Shown piece by piece: positions 46,442-56,748 of a stretch of DNA of 64,000 nt. Under the pieces are notes generated by a model. That model saw only the letters and a list, made by a program, of their open reading frames with translations, did no database searches and was not told the DNA's origin. Position 1 is the stretch's first letter. Every line of letters begins with the position of its first letter. A program made the translations under genes and the position numbers. Origin of the DNA: Unio delphinus (lineage: Eukaryota; Mollusca; Bivalvia; Unionida; Unionidae); the NCBI GenBank assembly GCA_029339505.1, contig JAQISU010000115.1:3807001-3871000 (forward strand), read 5' to 3'.

Positions 46442-47560
46442 ATGGTAGGTGAATCGCTTACATCTAAATTAGCCCGAGAGCGGCTAGCAGTAATTAAAAA
46501 GTTTATACCGGTTCGAGACAGACTTCGCGAGAAACTTCAACAACGACAACAAGCGCAGACTGACTTTTCTGTGTCAAGTGAACAACTGTTCGCCCCGGTA
46601 ACTAAGGCGACCAGCGATGTGAAAACAGCAACTGAACGAGCAATATTTGGGGATATTCCTGAGGAAGGCAAGCGACGAGAAGTGCCTGTTCTTGGTGTGC
46701 TCGAAAAGATAGCAGCGGAAACTGAAAAGACATCAGCGTTGTTACAAAAAACCCCACCTGGTCTGAAAAAGACCAATGATAAAATAGATGAATTACGCGC
46801 GCGATTTAACGAAGGGTTAGCAGCAATTGATAAGACTGACCATGCAGAGTTTCCTGCACTTGTTGTTACGACGTATGAAAATAGAAAAAAAATGTTAAAA
46901 CCAGAACAGCACAAGTATGTAAGAGGTATACAACATTGGGCTGATATATTTTACAAAATTATAACTGAAACAGGTAAAGTTGACAGCAACAATGCGTCAT
47001 ATATTGAATATCTCAAAATGGTGAGTACAGGGTATAATAAATATGAAGAACAAAAATCACAAAGAAAACCACAAGGACTGCAGCGGCGGCGACAACAACC
47101 TGCAAAAAAAAAATATCTTTTTCACCTGCTAAATAAGAAGAATCTCAACAACTACCACCCCAAGCTTCGCTTGGACCTTCGCCTGGACCATCTGATCGAG
47201 ATGATGATCCTTTTAGTTATTTACAAGGTACGGATTTAGAAAAACTGGGAAGCACATGATTATAGTAGTGGGAAGGGATTTTCTAAATCTCAGAAATTGC
47301 CAGTAATTTCAGGTAGTGGTCTAGTTAGTTGTCCTGGTAATATTCTCAGTGATATATCACGGTTAGAGGTTCTCATCGGAGGGAAACGAGCCGGAAATAA
47401 CTCACCAGAAGTAATAATTGAAGCAGCTGATATCTGTAGGCGATTATTTGCCGGTGGTATCATGGACATTAATGTATATCGAGAACTCATTGCTGAATTA
47501 GTTGAAAATCACAGAGACGCCCATGGTTATGATGAAAATCCTATGGATCTTAGCGATTGA
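46442..47560 (+). pseudogene. Conserved virion-arm gene, frameshifted (unknown function)
   Basis: Homologue of 21735-22720. The first frame (46442-47239) begins MVGESLTSKLARERLAVIKK and runs through the point where element 1 is broken. It leaves the conserved frame at an A10 run near 47103-47112. The C-terminal block is recovered at 47297-47560 (GKRAGNNSPEVI, AADICRRLFAGGIMD). The two elements thus carry independent breaks in the same gene. Confidence 0.6.
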
Positions 47561-47594
47561 TCACTAATTGAAAAACTACTAGTTTTATAACAAG

Positions 47595-48038
47595 ATGAAC
47601 ATACACTACAACCATGATAAACCCGTAAGCGTCTACGTGGTGAACTCACGATTGCCTGTTTATAGAGCATATTACGGAGATGGTTTCGGCAATACCATTG
47701 CGGGGTTATTTACAAGAATGGCACCAAAGGTGGCGCCGTTAGCTAAACAATTATCAATTAAAGCCATTGATATTATTCGTGATAAGGGAATCAACGCTGT
47801 TGGAAATCTTGCCGGAAAGGCATTTTCTGCCGCGAAAGATAAAATAGCATCATTGGTGCGACGACGAAAAAAGCAACCAGTTGTACTGCCATCTACAACA
47901 GTGATGCCTGCAAGTGTAAGCAAAGCAATAAATAGCGCTGTGGAAGAAAAATTAGCGTTGTTGGCGAACAGTAACCAAAATGATATCGCAAACATGATAG
48001 CCGGAAGTTGTTTGAAACGAAAACAAAAACGACGATGA
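47595..48038 (+). CDS. Minor virion protein candidate
   Basis: Intact 147 residues, homologous to 21270-21701: VYVVNSRLPVYRAYYGDGFG, a hydrophobic Gly/Ala segment, IDIIRDKG, a basic VRRRKK patch and a C-terminal helix ending in NDIANMIAG. Same position directly before the capsid gene. The function is inferred only from position and composition. Confidence 0.55.
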   Translation: MNIHYNHDKPVSVYVVNSRLPVYRAYYGDGFGNTIAGLFTRMAPKVAPLAKQLSIKAIDIIRDKGINAVGNLAGKAFSAAKDKIASLVRRRKKQPVVLPSTTVMPASVSKAINSAVEEKLALLANSNQNDIANMIAGSCLKRKQKRR

Positions 48039-48081
48039 TTACAAAGAATTTCACAATTGAAAATACTGGTATGTTAATATA

Positions 48082-49490
48082 ATGTTTAAACGAACAGCTG
48101 ATCCAGCGTTTGATATGGAAGCCCGAGTACCCAAGGACAATTCCGTCCGTGATTATCAATTTTATTCCTATCATGCAATACAACCAGATATTCGATCGCG
48201 AATTGAACTTCAAGTCCATGATACCAGCAAATACTTTTTGCCGTGTGAAGCGTTTATCGAAGTAGGAGAACTTGTGCGACTTACTGATACTCCTGCTGTA
48301 CCCGCACCGTATCCAGATGGTGCCCAAGTCGGCTTAGTCAATAATGGTATCATGGCGCTATTTGAATCGCGAGATATCTCATTGACGGAAAAGAGATTGA
48401 GTCTATAGAACGTGATGTTGATGTGGCTACAACAACAATTGGGTTAGCAAGATACTCTGACGATTATACAAGATCAGCAGGTCCGTCTATGATGTATGCA
48501 AAAGATAATAAAAACACTGCTGGACCCACTCAATTTATTGTACGACGACCAAATAATAATGCTGGCGCTGCTGCTGTTGATGTCGAGAATATGATTATAA
48601 ATACTGATCCCCAGTACAATCTAGGAGCTGCAACACGAATAGCAATGTTGGCAGGACAGCGTAAATTGTTTTCATGTGCGATTCCGTTGCATCATATATT
48701 TGGATTCTGCATATATGTACGAAAAGTTATTTATGGAGCGAAGCATACAGTAGTACTCGTGCGAAAGGGTAGTGACAATGATGCAATCTGGAGAATTCCA
48801 GCGGATCCTGCAGATCCAGATGCTGACGCTGGTAAAGTCATTTTAACTAAATTGGTCTTGTGGATGCCAGTAATGACCCCATCAATTACCACGGAAGAGC
48901 GGCTACTTTCATTTATGGACACAGGTGGCAAATCATCGCTAAGCCGGCTAACAACAACAACGGAAGTTAAGCAATCAAATATCAATGGTACATTTACATG
49001 GAACTTGGCATCACAACAAGGCGTTTCAGCTCCACGTCATATATTTATCGCGTTGCAGGATATGACAAGAGTGGAATCACAATTGCGCAGTCATATGATA
49101 TTTGATCAATTAGGAGTTACTGAGGTCTCGTTGAGAATAAATGGCCAGCAGGAACCATCCGAAGACATACAACTTAATTTCGGTCAAAACCATATTGCGC
49201 GCGTGTACCATCGTATGCTGTCATATATGGGCCGTGATCAAAATGTTGATACTGGTTTGCAAATATCGCAATATGATTTCAAGAACTTGAATCCGATCTA
49301 CTACTTTTCGCTGGAACATCTTGATTTAACAAGGCAATCCGTCGTTGATATACACTTCAGAGCCAATGTCCTTCGTGGCGCTATTGCTAATTATAGAGCG
49401 GTTGCTGTTATTCTCAGCGACAAATCAATGCTACTTGAAGGTGTTGGTGGACGAATGAGAATCGTTGATGCACCAGTGGAAAATATGTAA
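48082..49490 (+). pseudogene. Major capsid protein (double-jelly-roll type), frameshifted
   Basis: The N-terminal frame (48082-48408) ends abnormally just after NNGIMALFES, where a small deletion shifts the frame. The gene resumes at about 48411 and runs open to 49490 (GLARYSDDYTRSAG, IPLHHIFGFCIYVRKVIYGA, HIFIALQD). The break is at a different place from that in element 1, so the two copies decayed independently or carry separate sequence errors. It is followed directly by the core-protein gene. Confidence 0.87.
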
Positions 49491-49550
49491 ATGAAACTTG
49501 AAGAGTTTCCAATTAGATCAATTGAAAGCATAAATGTGTTTTACAATAAA

Positions 49551-50007
49551 ATGACATATAGTGTTGTTAGTGTCAAGCTGACTGATGGTCAGGTCAAGAA
49601 ATTTCGATCAAAATCCGCTAAAGAATGTGGAACAACAATAACGTTAAAACCAGCGCAGATGTCCGGCGGTACACATAAAATATCATTGACGGATCGTCAA
49701 ATAAAACATTTCAATGATGCGTTAAAGAAACGGCGAGGGATTCAAATTGTTTTTTTCAAAAGCCGCAGTCGTCATCATGATAAAATCAGGTGGTATATTT
49801 CCATTGTTAGCTGCAATATCAGCATTGATTGCAGCGGCTGCCCCAGCGGTGGCGAAAGCGGCTGCGTTGGGAGCCGTTGGGACCGCGGCAGGGATGGCGT
49901 TGAAAATGGCAACTGGGAAAGGATATAGAAAAAGGGAAAGGGGTTGTACCTACCAGGAACCCCGTATTCATGCTACAGCGGGAGATCCGTTCACGGATCA
50001 GGTCTGA
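49551..50007 (+). pseudogene. Core/pVI-pX-like minor virion protein, frameshifted
   Basis: Starts at MTYSVVSVKLTDGQVKK; an upstream in-frame ATG at 49491 abuts the capsid stop and is less likely. The conserved N-terminus runs to RRGIQIV and is then shifted at a T7 run near 49750. The hydrophobic half (GGIFPLLAAISALIAAAAPA) and basic tail are in another frame to 50007. Only remnants of the C-terminal LPGT-type repeats seen in element 1 are visible. Confidence 0.6.
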
Positions 50008-50050
50008 GAATACCAGGAACGGTATATTAGTTCAAAGCCCAATTCTCCCT

Positions 50051-50489
50051 ATGTCCAATTTTGATTTAATTGATGCTGCTAAAAAAACTAGCGATAAAAA
50101 ACTTCAGAGGGGTTTTTATGAGAGATCAATTACCGAGAAAACCTAAACGCGTTGAAACCGGTATCATCAATCTTCATAACAGTAACGGATCGGGAACTCA
50201 CTGGGTTGCATACGCGATCGATCCGCGTGGGATTGTCTATTTTGATTCATATGGGTTAGCTCCGCCAGGCGAGTTTATGCGGTATATAAATTCTTCGATG
50301 AAACTCAAAGAGTTTCCGATTTTTTATTCCACGCTGCCAACACAACAATTAAATGATCCACTGATATGCGGCCGTGAAGTATTAAATGTCCTCGTGGAGA
50401 TTTCATCGTCACAGAAACCACCTCATCTGGTTGTAAATAAATACACGAGTGGGAAATTACAAGGCAATTTTAGAGAATCAATAAATTGA
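50051..50489 (+). pseudogene. Adenain-like cysteine protease, frameshifted near its start
   Basis: The start MSNFDLIDAA is at 50051. A run of seven A at 50081-50087, against six in element 1, shifts the frame after about 12 codons. The catalytic part (GTHWVAYA, YFDSYG, PTQQ, LICGREVL) is intact in the second frame. As the only damage is one base in a homopolymer, a sequencing error is a real possibility. Confidence 0.82.
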
Positions 50490-50511
50490 AAATACTAGAG
50501 TCTTTACAATA

Positions 50512-52085
50512 ATGATTGATATTTGGGGACGATCTCTGTCAATGTCGGAACCCACCGCGGAAACATCTGCGGGTTCTATCGAGGATGTAAAAAAAATAAT
50601 TGAAGACGAAATCGCTGAGACGTTAAATTTAGCAAGTGTTGACCCGAACGAAATAGTTGTATTTCAAGATCGCCAGGGTAAATTAAAAAGTAGTAATATA
50701 TACGCGAATGACATTTTGATACGGCAGCGCGACGCCGCTGAAAACTCTATTGCGCTGTATTCCAACGATGGACAACTTAAACCAGGCGAACTTGTGTCTA
50801 CGATCACCGACGCGATTGACGCCCACGACAGCGGCCGTGAGCTGGATGATCATATACGAGGTTATAACAATTTTCGCAAAAATGTCGTACATAAATTCTT
50901 TGGGACCCCGCTTGTGGTTGGCATGACTCTCGCTGAAATTAAAAACTTTCTATCTTTATTCTGTTTTAACAAGGACGCGGGAAGGATGATGAATGAAAAT
51001 GAAATCAAGGCAAATTATCTCGATATTTACAATGATATTTCTAAACTAATAGAAAATCTTGAAAAGGTACAAAAACCCACTAACGACGTCATTGTTAAGT
51101 TTTTTGGAACCCCACTTGTGGCAGGCATGACTCTCGCTGAAATTAGCGAGTTTATCGGCAAGCATACTCACAATGCCTACGTCGCTAATAGTTTATTTGG
51201 TGTCCCGGCTACATCTACGATGACTCTCAAAGATATTAATATGTTTATGGTGAAACAAACAAAACTTAATACCACCGTTGATAAATTTTGGGGGAGAACA
51301 CCTGTATCTGAAACCACATCTCTGACAGGCCCAACCCTCGCTGAAGTTAAAAAAGCTATTGACGAACAAAAACGCACCAATGAAATGGTTAATAATTTCT
51401 TTGAGGGCTCTGAAAGTTACAATATCACGACGAGACATATTCTCAACTCAACGGGCATTATGGCATCCAAAAAGGTTTGGAATTTTACCTCCTTTTGATT
51501 TCATTTTTTAAACGCCGCGATGAAACGATGATAAAATATACCGAAATCAAAAAAACCTATCTCGACGTTTACGACGATATTCTTAAACTAAAAGAAGATT
51601 TTAAAAAGGTACAAAACCCCACCAACGACGTCGTCGATAAGTTTTTTGGTGTCCCGGCTACATCTACGATGACTCTCAAAGATATTTACAATGATATTCG
51701 TAAACTAAAAGAAAATTTTGAAAAGATAAAGATTCCGCATCCACGCATAAGAATGAAAAATGTCGTGTATACAGTCAATCATGGAACCATGGATCGGATA
51801 AGAGACGTTTATACTACATTGTCCACCGGTCTCTGGACGAGGGGCGATGCGGGGGGCGATGATGATATCTACAGTACAACGGGGATCGAAGGTATCTACA
51901 GGCTAACGTGGATCTCTATCGATTAATTTAATATGATCGCGGGCGGTAAAACCTACTCTGGTGGCACCGCGATGTTAATTATCAGGAGTAACGGTCAACA
52001 CTTTAATGTCGTTGCGGTTGATACCTCCACCATTAGATCAAAAATAACTTGGTGTTTAGAACTTGTAGATGATTTTTCAGGCTGA
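50512..52085 (+). pseudogene. Fibre-like virion protein with expanded repeats, interrupted
   Basis: Shares the N-terminus MIDIWGRSL and SVDPNEIVVFQD with the gene at 17822. The shaft has a different repeat: five or so copies of a unit built on FFGTPLVxGMTLAEI or FGVPATSTMTLKDI (near 50895, 51100, 51195, 51280 and 51640), interleaved with DIYNDIxKL helices. A frameshift near 51480 separates 50512-51498 from 51477-51926. An in-frame TAA at 51924-51926 then interrupts the C-terminal domain, which continues in the same frame to 52085. Likely an attachment fibre; inferred. Confidence 0.55.
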
Positions 52086-52263
52086 AGCTACCATACCTAC
52101 GACATCCCAACCCATCTACCCACCTGGCCTTCCCTGGACCCCTTAACGATGGCGAATAATTGAAAACACTAGCGGGTTTAAAATAACAATGACATCGATG
52201 AAATCAATTGAACCGATAATAGTCCCAGAGGTATCACAATCGCATTGATATCGATATGATACC

Positions 52264-52788
52264 ATGAAAGAATTTTCCGCGAACTTGAAATCACTTTCTG
52301 AGCGCTATCGTGAAAAAATGAAAAAATACCGACGCAGCATAGCAATCATCGACATCACCGTGTACTCGGTGTCCGGTGTGATGGCCAGCGCCGGGGTTAT
52401 TTTGTCGACGGTGACCATGATGGCTCCGATTGCAGTTCCAATCGCTATCTCCGCGGCAACAACAATTGCGGCAGTCGCCACTGCGATAACTAAAAAGATA
52501 TCATCGTGTTCTCAGAAAAAACTCAGTGATTATACAGCTCGGTACCGGGTGGTATTTGACGCGTACTCAAAATTATCCGAGTTGATCTCGCTGTCAATAG
52601 ATAATTCGTTCATATCCGATGTTGAATTTTCCACGATGACCCAGTTGTATAACTCCGCGATGTTGAAATTGGAAATTGAAGACAGCGTTAACAATAATGT
52701 CACTCGAACTGCTTCAACGAATCGCGGAGAATACCACTCCGATACGAACAAGCATGATATCAATAACATCAACGAGCCCACAATTTAG
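52264..52788 (+). CDS. Membrane-hairpin protein (unknown function)
   Basis: Intact 174-residue homologue of 17145-17792: a basic coiled coil (LKSLSERYREKMKKYRRS), a hydrophobic hairpin (about 37-80), SSCSQKKLSDY, and the ISDVEFSTM motif near 120. Its last 92 bp overlap the start of the penton candidate in another frame, as in element 1, although the C-terminal tail is shorter here. The overlap is therefore an old feature of the lineage. Confidence 0.65.
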   Translation: MKEFSANLKSLSERYREKMKKYRRSIAIIDITVYSVSGVMASAGVILSTVTMMAPIAVPIAISAATTIAAVATAITKKISSCSQKKLSDYTARYRVVFDAYSKLSELISLSIDNSFISDVEFSTMTQLYNSAMLKLEIEDSVNNNVTRTASTNRGEYHSDTNKHDINNINEPTI

Positions 52789-54025
52789 TGTGAACTTCCC
52801 TTCTCCGATTCCAGTGCGTGAGATCGCGCTGGCAAAATTACGAGTATATCATAGCTGGCCTAATATCAGATCGGTTGCATTTGGCGGTCAGCAACCCAAT
52901 AACGCACTGGTGTTCTCGTATAAGAATAAACCCGACGGTACTCCAGCGTGGGAAACTGTTCCGTTACCAACTAGGTCGTACCAAATTGAGCAAATCGATG
53001 CTGAAATTCAGCGTAGAATAAAATCAATCACGGGAAAAGAATCAAAAATAGCTATTAAACTTCATGAACCGACGCTCTCGTCGTCGATCGAAATAAGCAC
53101 AGAGGGATACATTGTAGATATCTATAACAGCTCGTTAAGAACAGTGTTAGGATGGCCTGAAAAACCACAGGAAAAATCCGCCACCGACTTAACCACGGAC
53201 GTACAATCATATCATGAAATCAATCCCAGTTATCGAGATAATTTATCTGATATAAGAAAAGGAAAAATCGCCGATAGATTTATATTTACCAACAAAGACA
53301 CATTGCAATGGGATTTTATTATTAAAAGAACAGCCGACTCATCTGTTACTATTTCATTTACGCTAACTGACATCCGTGGTTATTTTAATGAAATTAAACA
53401 ATTATATGAAACACAACTATAACAACTACGGAAAACAAAATCACAAAAACACGTTGAAATAATAAATGAACTTATACCTGACATGGAATATATCTATGAA
53501 CTAATTATTCAAACAATAATTAATGACAACAGCGACAATAAACAACGATTCCTAACCGATTACAATATCACAGAAGACAATCTGCGTAATTTCAAGTTTC
53601 CCAAATACAACGCTGATGAACTAGCAAGAATTGTTAGAACCGATATCAAGGCGCTACAAAAACCAGATTCAACTGTCCTCCTCAGGTATAATAATGATCC
53701 AGATGGTGGCGGTAGGCATATTGCCCCGCATAATGTGAATATTTCAACGGTGATTGCGCTCAATTTAACATGTAATGCAATTGAAGGAAGCTATCAAATT
53801 AATCTAGAGCAATCAAATCAAGCTCAGCAGGGATATATTCTTTATTCGTTTGCACCAATAGCTCCTCCAGGATTCCTAATTATTGAAAACCCAATTAATC
53901 CTGTCTACATGCGATGCCATAATAATTCGCTAACGAGAATTAATTTCCGACTCACCGACCACTCAAATTATTTAATTGATCTACAAGATGAGGTGTTAGC
54001 GATTAGTTTGTTTGTAAAGTCCTAA
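52697..54025 (+). pseudogene. Penton/minor-capsid candidate with in-frame stop
   Basis: Homologue of 15974-17338, starting at MSLELLQRI. It has the same landmarks (FPSPIPVREIALAKLRVYHS, PTRSYQIEQI, GGGRHIAPHN to SLFVKS). A TAA at 53420-53422 interrupts the frame, which continues in phase from 53423 to 54025. The middle third is the least conserved part. It ends right at the terminal repeat. Confidence 0.6.
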
Positions 54026-54273
54026 GGACTCGATCAAATATTCGGTTGAAATCATTTATTATTTTTGTTAACTTGTAGCAGCAGAGAGTGTGTGATGACC
54101 ACATCGTTGCGACCAAAATTGATTAAAAAATCGTAAAGTCTCCGTTTGCTAAATGGAGACTTATTTTTTTTGGGTTAAAATATGAGATTTCGTAGGAAGG
54201 CTCTATTTTCCGTTTTGAGGATTCAATCAATTTTTTGTCGGAAAAGGGTGGTCTGTTCACACTCTCTGCTGCT
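54026..54273 (-). repeat. Element 2 right terminal inverted repeat
   Basis: Complement of 37380-37627. Its inner edge (GGACTCGATCAAATATTCGG) is a non-coding copy of the ATPase 3' end, placed directly after the penton-candidate stop. The terminal module is 54077-54273. AGTCG follows at 54274-54278. Confidence 0.95.
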
Positions 54274-54278
54274 AGTCG

Positions 54279-54383
54279 GAATCTAATTTTTTTAATAACA
54301 AGAATAATGCACTAATAAGTACAATACAACACTTCAACATGTAATGCAGATGCAATGTTGCTATGTACAGTAGTATCACATAA
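54279..54383. other. 105-bp host spacer between elements 2 and 3
   Basis: AT-rich sequence with no gene. The last five bases, CATAA (54379-54383), should be the target duplication of element 3 if its integration also made 5 bp; the other end lies outside the window. Confidence 0.6.
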
Positions 54384-54598
54384 AGCAGCAGAGGGGGCGA
54401 ATCAGACAACTTTTTTTTGTTTTTATTTTTGATTATACCCCCTCCAAAATAACACTAGACCCTTCTCGCGAAAAAATAAGTCTCTGACCCTTGTCTGAAA
54501 ACATTCGCGTCGCAACGTCGTTGTCACTCACCCCCTCTGCTGCTAGAACTTTCAGTTCTAGGTTTACGGTGATTTTAACCGAATATTTGATCCAGTCC
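54384..54598 (+). repeat. Element 3 left terminal inverted repeat
   Basis: Similar to the element 1 ends, with more differences (for example a shorter module, 54384-54544). It is bounded by AGCAGCAGAGGGGGCGA and TCACCCCCTCTGCTGCT and followed by the AGAACT-ttc-AGTTCT hairpin. Its partner is outside the window. Confidence 0.85.
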
Positions 54599-55240
54599 GA
54601 TACGATATCGTGTCCTAGGGTCTGCTAAATTTATTGTCACAAATCCGTGTGGTTTTGACTGAGCGTGACTAAAGAAATTTCTAAACTGATTATGATTCAT
54701 ATCACCGCTGCACCAAGTTTGATGAATATTTCGTAGCGTATGAGTATCAACGCCGTTAAATACACACAACACATTGCAATTATCTCTGATCACTTTTGGT
54801 ATTTGTGTGTATCGTTGAGTGACATAGATCACATCAGTGTTTTTATGCCTGCCTCGGGAAAATATTCTAGCAGGATTTTTTTGATTATCTAACATGATAT
54901 CATCGTATACCACTAAATTGTTAATACTTCCATCGATGTCTTCCACGGAAGGGGCTTCCTCTATATCAGTAATAAACTCAATAAAATCTTCATCGATTTG
55001 AAATTCTTTTGCTTTCTCGTTAAAATCCTTTAGCACTTCATAGCATCGCTGATCGTCTACACTCGGGGCTATTAAATACAATTTGTTCCATTTCATCCAT
55101 CTCGTTATCAAATTAAGTAGCAGTTGTGTCTTTCCGCTTCCAGATGGTCCGATTATAATCATTCTAATTGAATTCGGCAACATTTCATGATGTTTAATAG
55201 GTTCCCGTCGTCGGGTAGCTGAATAATCAATTATATTCAT
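54575..55240 (-). CDS. A32/FtsK-HerA-like genome-packaging ATPase
   Basis: Intact 221 residues, almost identical to the element 1 protein. Walker A GPSGSGKTQ, Walker B NLVVYDDIM and sensor YVTQRYTQIPK are all present. It converges on the element end and is divergent from the zinc-ribbon gene, 17 bp away. Confidence 0.92.
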   Translation of the reverse strand: MNIIDYSATRRREPIKHHEMLPNSIRMIIIGPSGSGKTQLLLNLITRWMKWNKLYLIAPSVDDQRCYEVLKDFNEKAKEFQIDEDFIEFITDIEEAPSVEDIDGSINNLVVYDDIMLDNQKNPARIFSRGRHKNTDVIYVTQRYTQIPKVIRDNCNVLCVFNGVDTHTLRNIHQTWCSGDMNHNQFRNFFSHAQSKPHGFVTINLADPRTRYRIGLDQIFG

Positions 55241-55257
55241 GCCGTTATATATAAATT

Positions 55258-55787
55258 ATGGATCTATATTGTGTGAAGTGTAAAAAACGTACTGGCACAG
55301 ATGACTTGACGACGATTACAACTAAAAATAACCGATCAGCGCTTTCTGGTAAATGCGTACAATGTAGTATAAAGAAATTTAGATTTGTTTCTAAACCCAA
55401 GGAACTCAAGGAACCTTTAAAAAAAAACGAGGAGGTGATATCGCAGCCAAATTAGCAAAACTCCCTGGAACTCCATGGGCAAAATACCCCGGAGAAAAAC
55501 ACCTTCCAGGATATAGCTACTGTGGACCGGGAACAAGACTTGATATCAGACTCAATGATCAAAATCAGCCCCGACCCGGTGAGGAACCAATAAACGGTAT
55601 TGATAAGGCCTGTCACCTTCATGATGTATCTTATAAAAGCAGTAATCTGCAGCACAGGCATCTAGCAGATGTGAAATTAATTCATGCGTTAAATGCTATT
55701 TCTGATAAATCTTTCAAAGAAAAATTGGCTTCCTTTTTGATAAAATCGGCTATGAAAAGTAAATTGATGTTAGGTGCTGGTAATTAA
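55258..55787 (+). CDS. Zinc-ribbon plus phospholipase A2 protein, joined by a -1 frameshift site
   Basis: Zinc ribbon in the first frame (55258-55455; CVKC, CVQC). The A AAA AAC heptamer is at about 55424-55430, in phase. The phospholipase domain in the -1 frame runs to 55787: GYSYCGPGT calcium loop, then DKACHLHDVSY with catalytic His-Asp. Same 530-nt length and same A9 run as element 1. The PLA2 frame has no in-frame ATG upstream of the calcium loop, so a fusion is the natural product. Confidence 0.77.
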
Positions 55788-55794
55788 TAACAAC

Positions 55795-56748
55795 ATGGAA
55801 TCTATTTATTATTCCCCAAGAGGATACTGGAGGGGTAAATCAGCAATCCATAAACTCGCTAGTGCTGCAAAAGTGAAAAAAACCACTGCGGCTCATTGGT
55901 TATCCAAACAGGCACTATGGCAAATTTATCTACCACCGCCTAAACAAATCAATTTCTCGCATTTTGATGGGACCGGACCCAATGAAGTTCATCAGGCTGA
56001 TCTATTATTTCTGCCACATGATCGTGGTTACAAATACGCATTAACCGTAGTTGATATTGCAAGTCGATACAAAGAAGCAGAACCGTTAAAAACAAAATCA
56101 GCCACTGAAGTGGCTTCTGCATTTGAAAGGATTTACCGAAGGAGTCCTCTGCACTGGCCAAATCTATTACAAGTTGATCCTGGCAAGGAATTTCAGGGTG
56201 CAGTGTTATCTACAATGAAATATCACAATGTCGCTATCAGACGAGGGCATACTGCACTGCATCGTGATCAGGCCATTGTAGAACGATTTAATAAAACCCT
56301 TGCTGAGCGGTTATTTGGATATCAATACGCAAAAGAATTCATCCAAGAAAAAAGATCCCGTGAATGGGTTAAAAGGTTACCAGCTGTGATTACTGCACTG
56401 AATAACGAGATTACTAGAACCATCAACATAAAACCTATCAATGCGATTAAAAAGAAGTCAATACCTGAAATGGAAATTCAAAAAGATTTTAGCGTTTCCC
56501 AACCAATTCTTGGTAGTAATGTCATTGTGAGGTACTTATACGAACCAGGAGAGCTTGAGGGTGGCACAAAAAGGGCTACTGATCCTATTTGGAGTGTTAC
56601 TGCACATAAGATATCTAGTATAACACGATCTACGGGTAGACCTCCAATCTATAAACTGGATTCAACTGCCCCTCAACGGGGTTTTACTAGACAACAATTA
56701 CAAGTGATACCTGAGGATACTCAATTACCACCACATGGGCTTAACTAG
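55795..56748 (+). CDS. rve-family integrase (intact copy)
   Basis: 317 residues from MESIYYSPRG; an in-frame ATG 21 bp upstream lies in the spacer. It is the only unbroken integrase in the window. Catalytic residues are Asp69 (HQADLLFLPHD), Asp128 (LQVDPGKEF) and Glu163 (IVERFN), with 34 residues between the last two. An N-terminal helix-turn-helix-like segment (about 15-45) replaces a classical HHCC zinc finger. The C-terminal domain (about 245-315; GSNVIVRYLYEPGELEGG, ATDPIWSVTA, FTRQQLQVI) resembles the SH3/chromo-like tails of Maverick integrases. It ends with an 8-bp convergent overlap with the polymerase. Confidence 0.93.
   Translation: MESIYYSPRGYWRGKSAIHKLASAAKVKKTTAAHWLSKQALWQIYLPPPKQINFSHFDGTGPNEVHQADLLFLPHDRGYKYALTVVDIASRYKEAEPLKTKSATEVASAFERIYRRSPLHWPNLLQVDPGKEFQGAVLSTMKYHNVAIRRGHTALHRDQAIVERFNKTLAERLFGYQYAKEFIQEKRSREWVKRLPAVITALNNEITRTINIKPINAIKKKSIPEMEIQKDFSVSQPILGSNVIVRYLYEPGELEGGTKRATDPIWSVTAHKISSITRSTGRPPIYKLDSTAPQRGFTRQQLQVIPEDTQLPPHGLN

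Larger units (their letters stand above)
37380..54273. mobile_element. Endogenous Maverick/Polinton-class virus, element 2 (complete, 16.89 kb)
   Basis: Bounded by 248-bp terminal inverted repeats beginning AGCAGCAGAG, with the direct repeat AGTCG at 37375-37379 and 54274-54278. It has the same gene order as element 3 and is inverted relative to element 1. Proteins are clearly homologous but diverged, so it is a different viral lineage. It carries an extra HNH/NUMOD gene, a minisatellite in the polymerase, a larger fibre-like gene and a partly deleted phospholipase. Most large genes have frameshifts or stops; several small ones are intact. Confidence 0.93.

Noticed and set aside
37380..54273. 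Retrovirus or LTR element because of the rve integrase
   Set aside because: No reverse transcriptase, LTR or gag; the integrase is accompanied by a B-family polymerase, packaging ATPase, protease and double-jelly-roll-type capsid, which fit the Maverick class.
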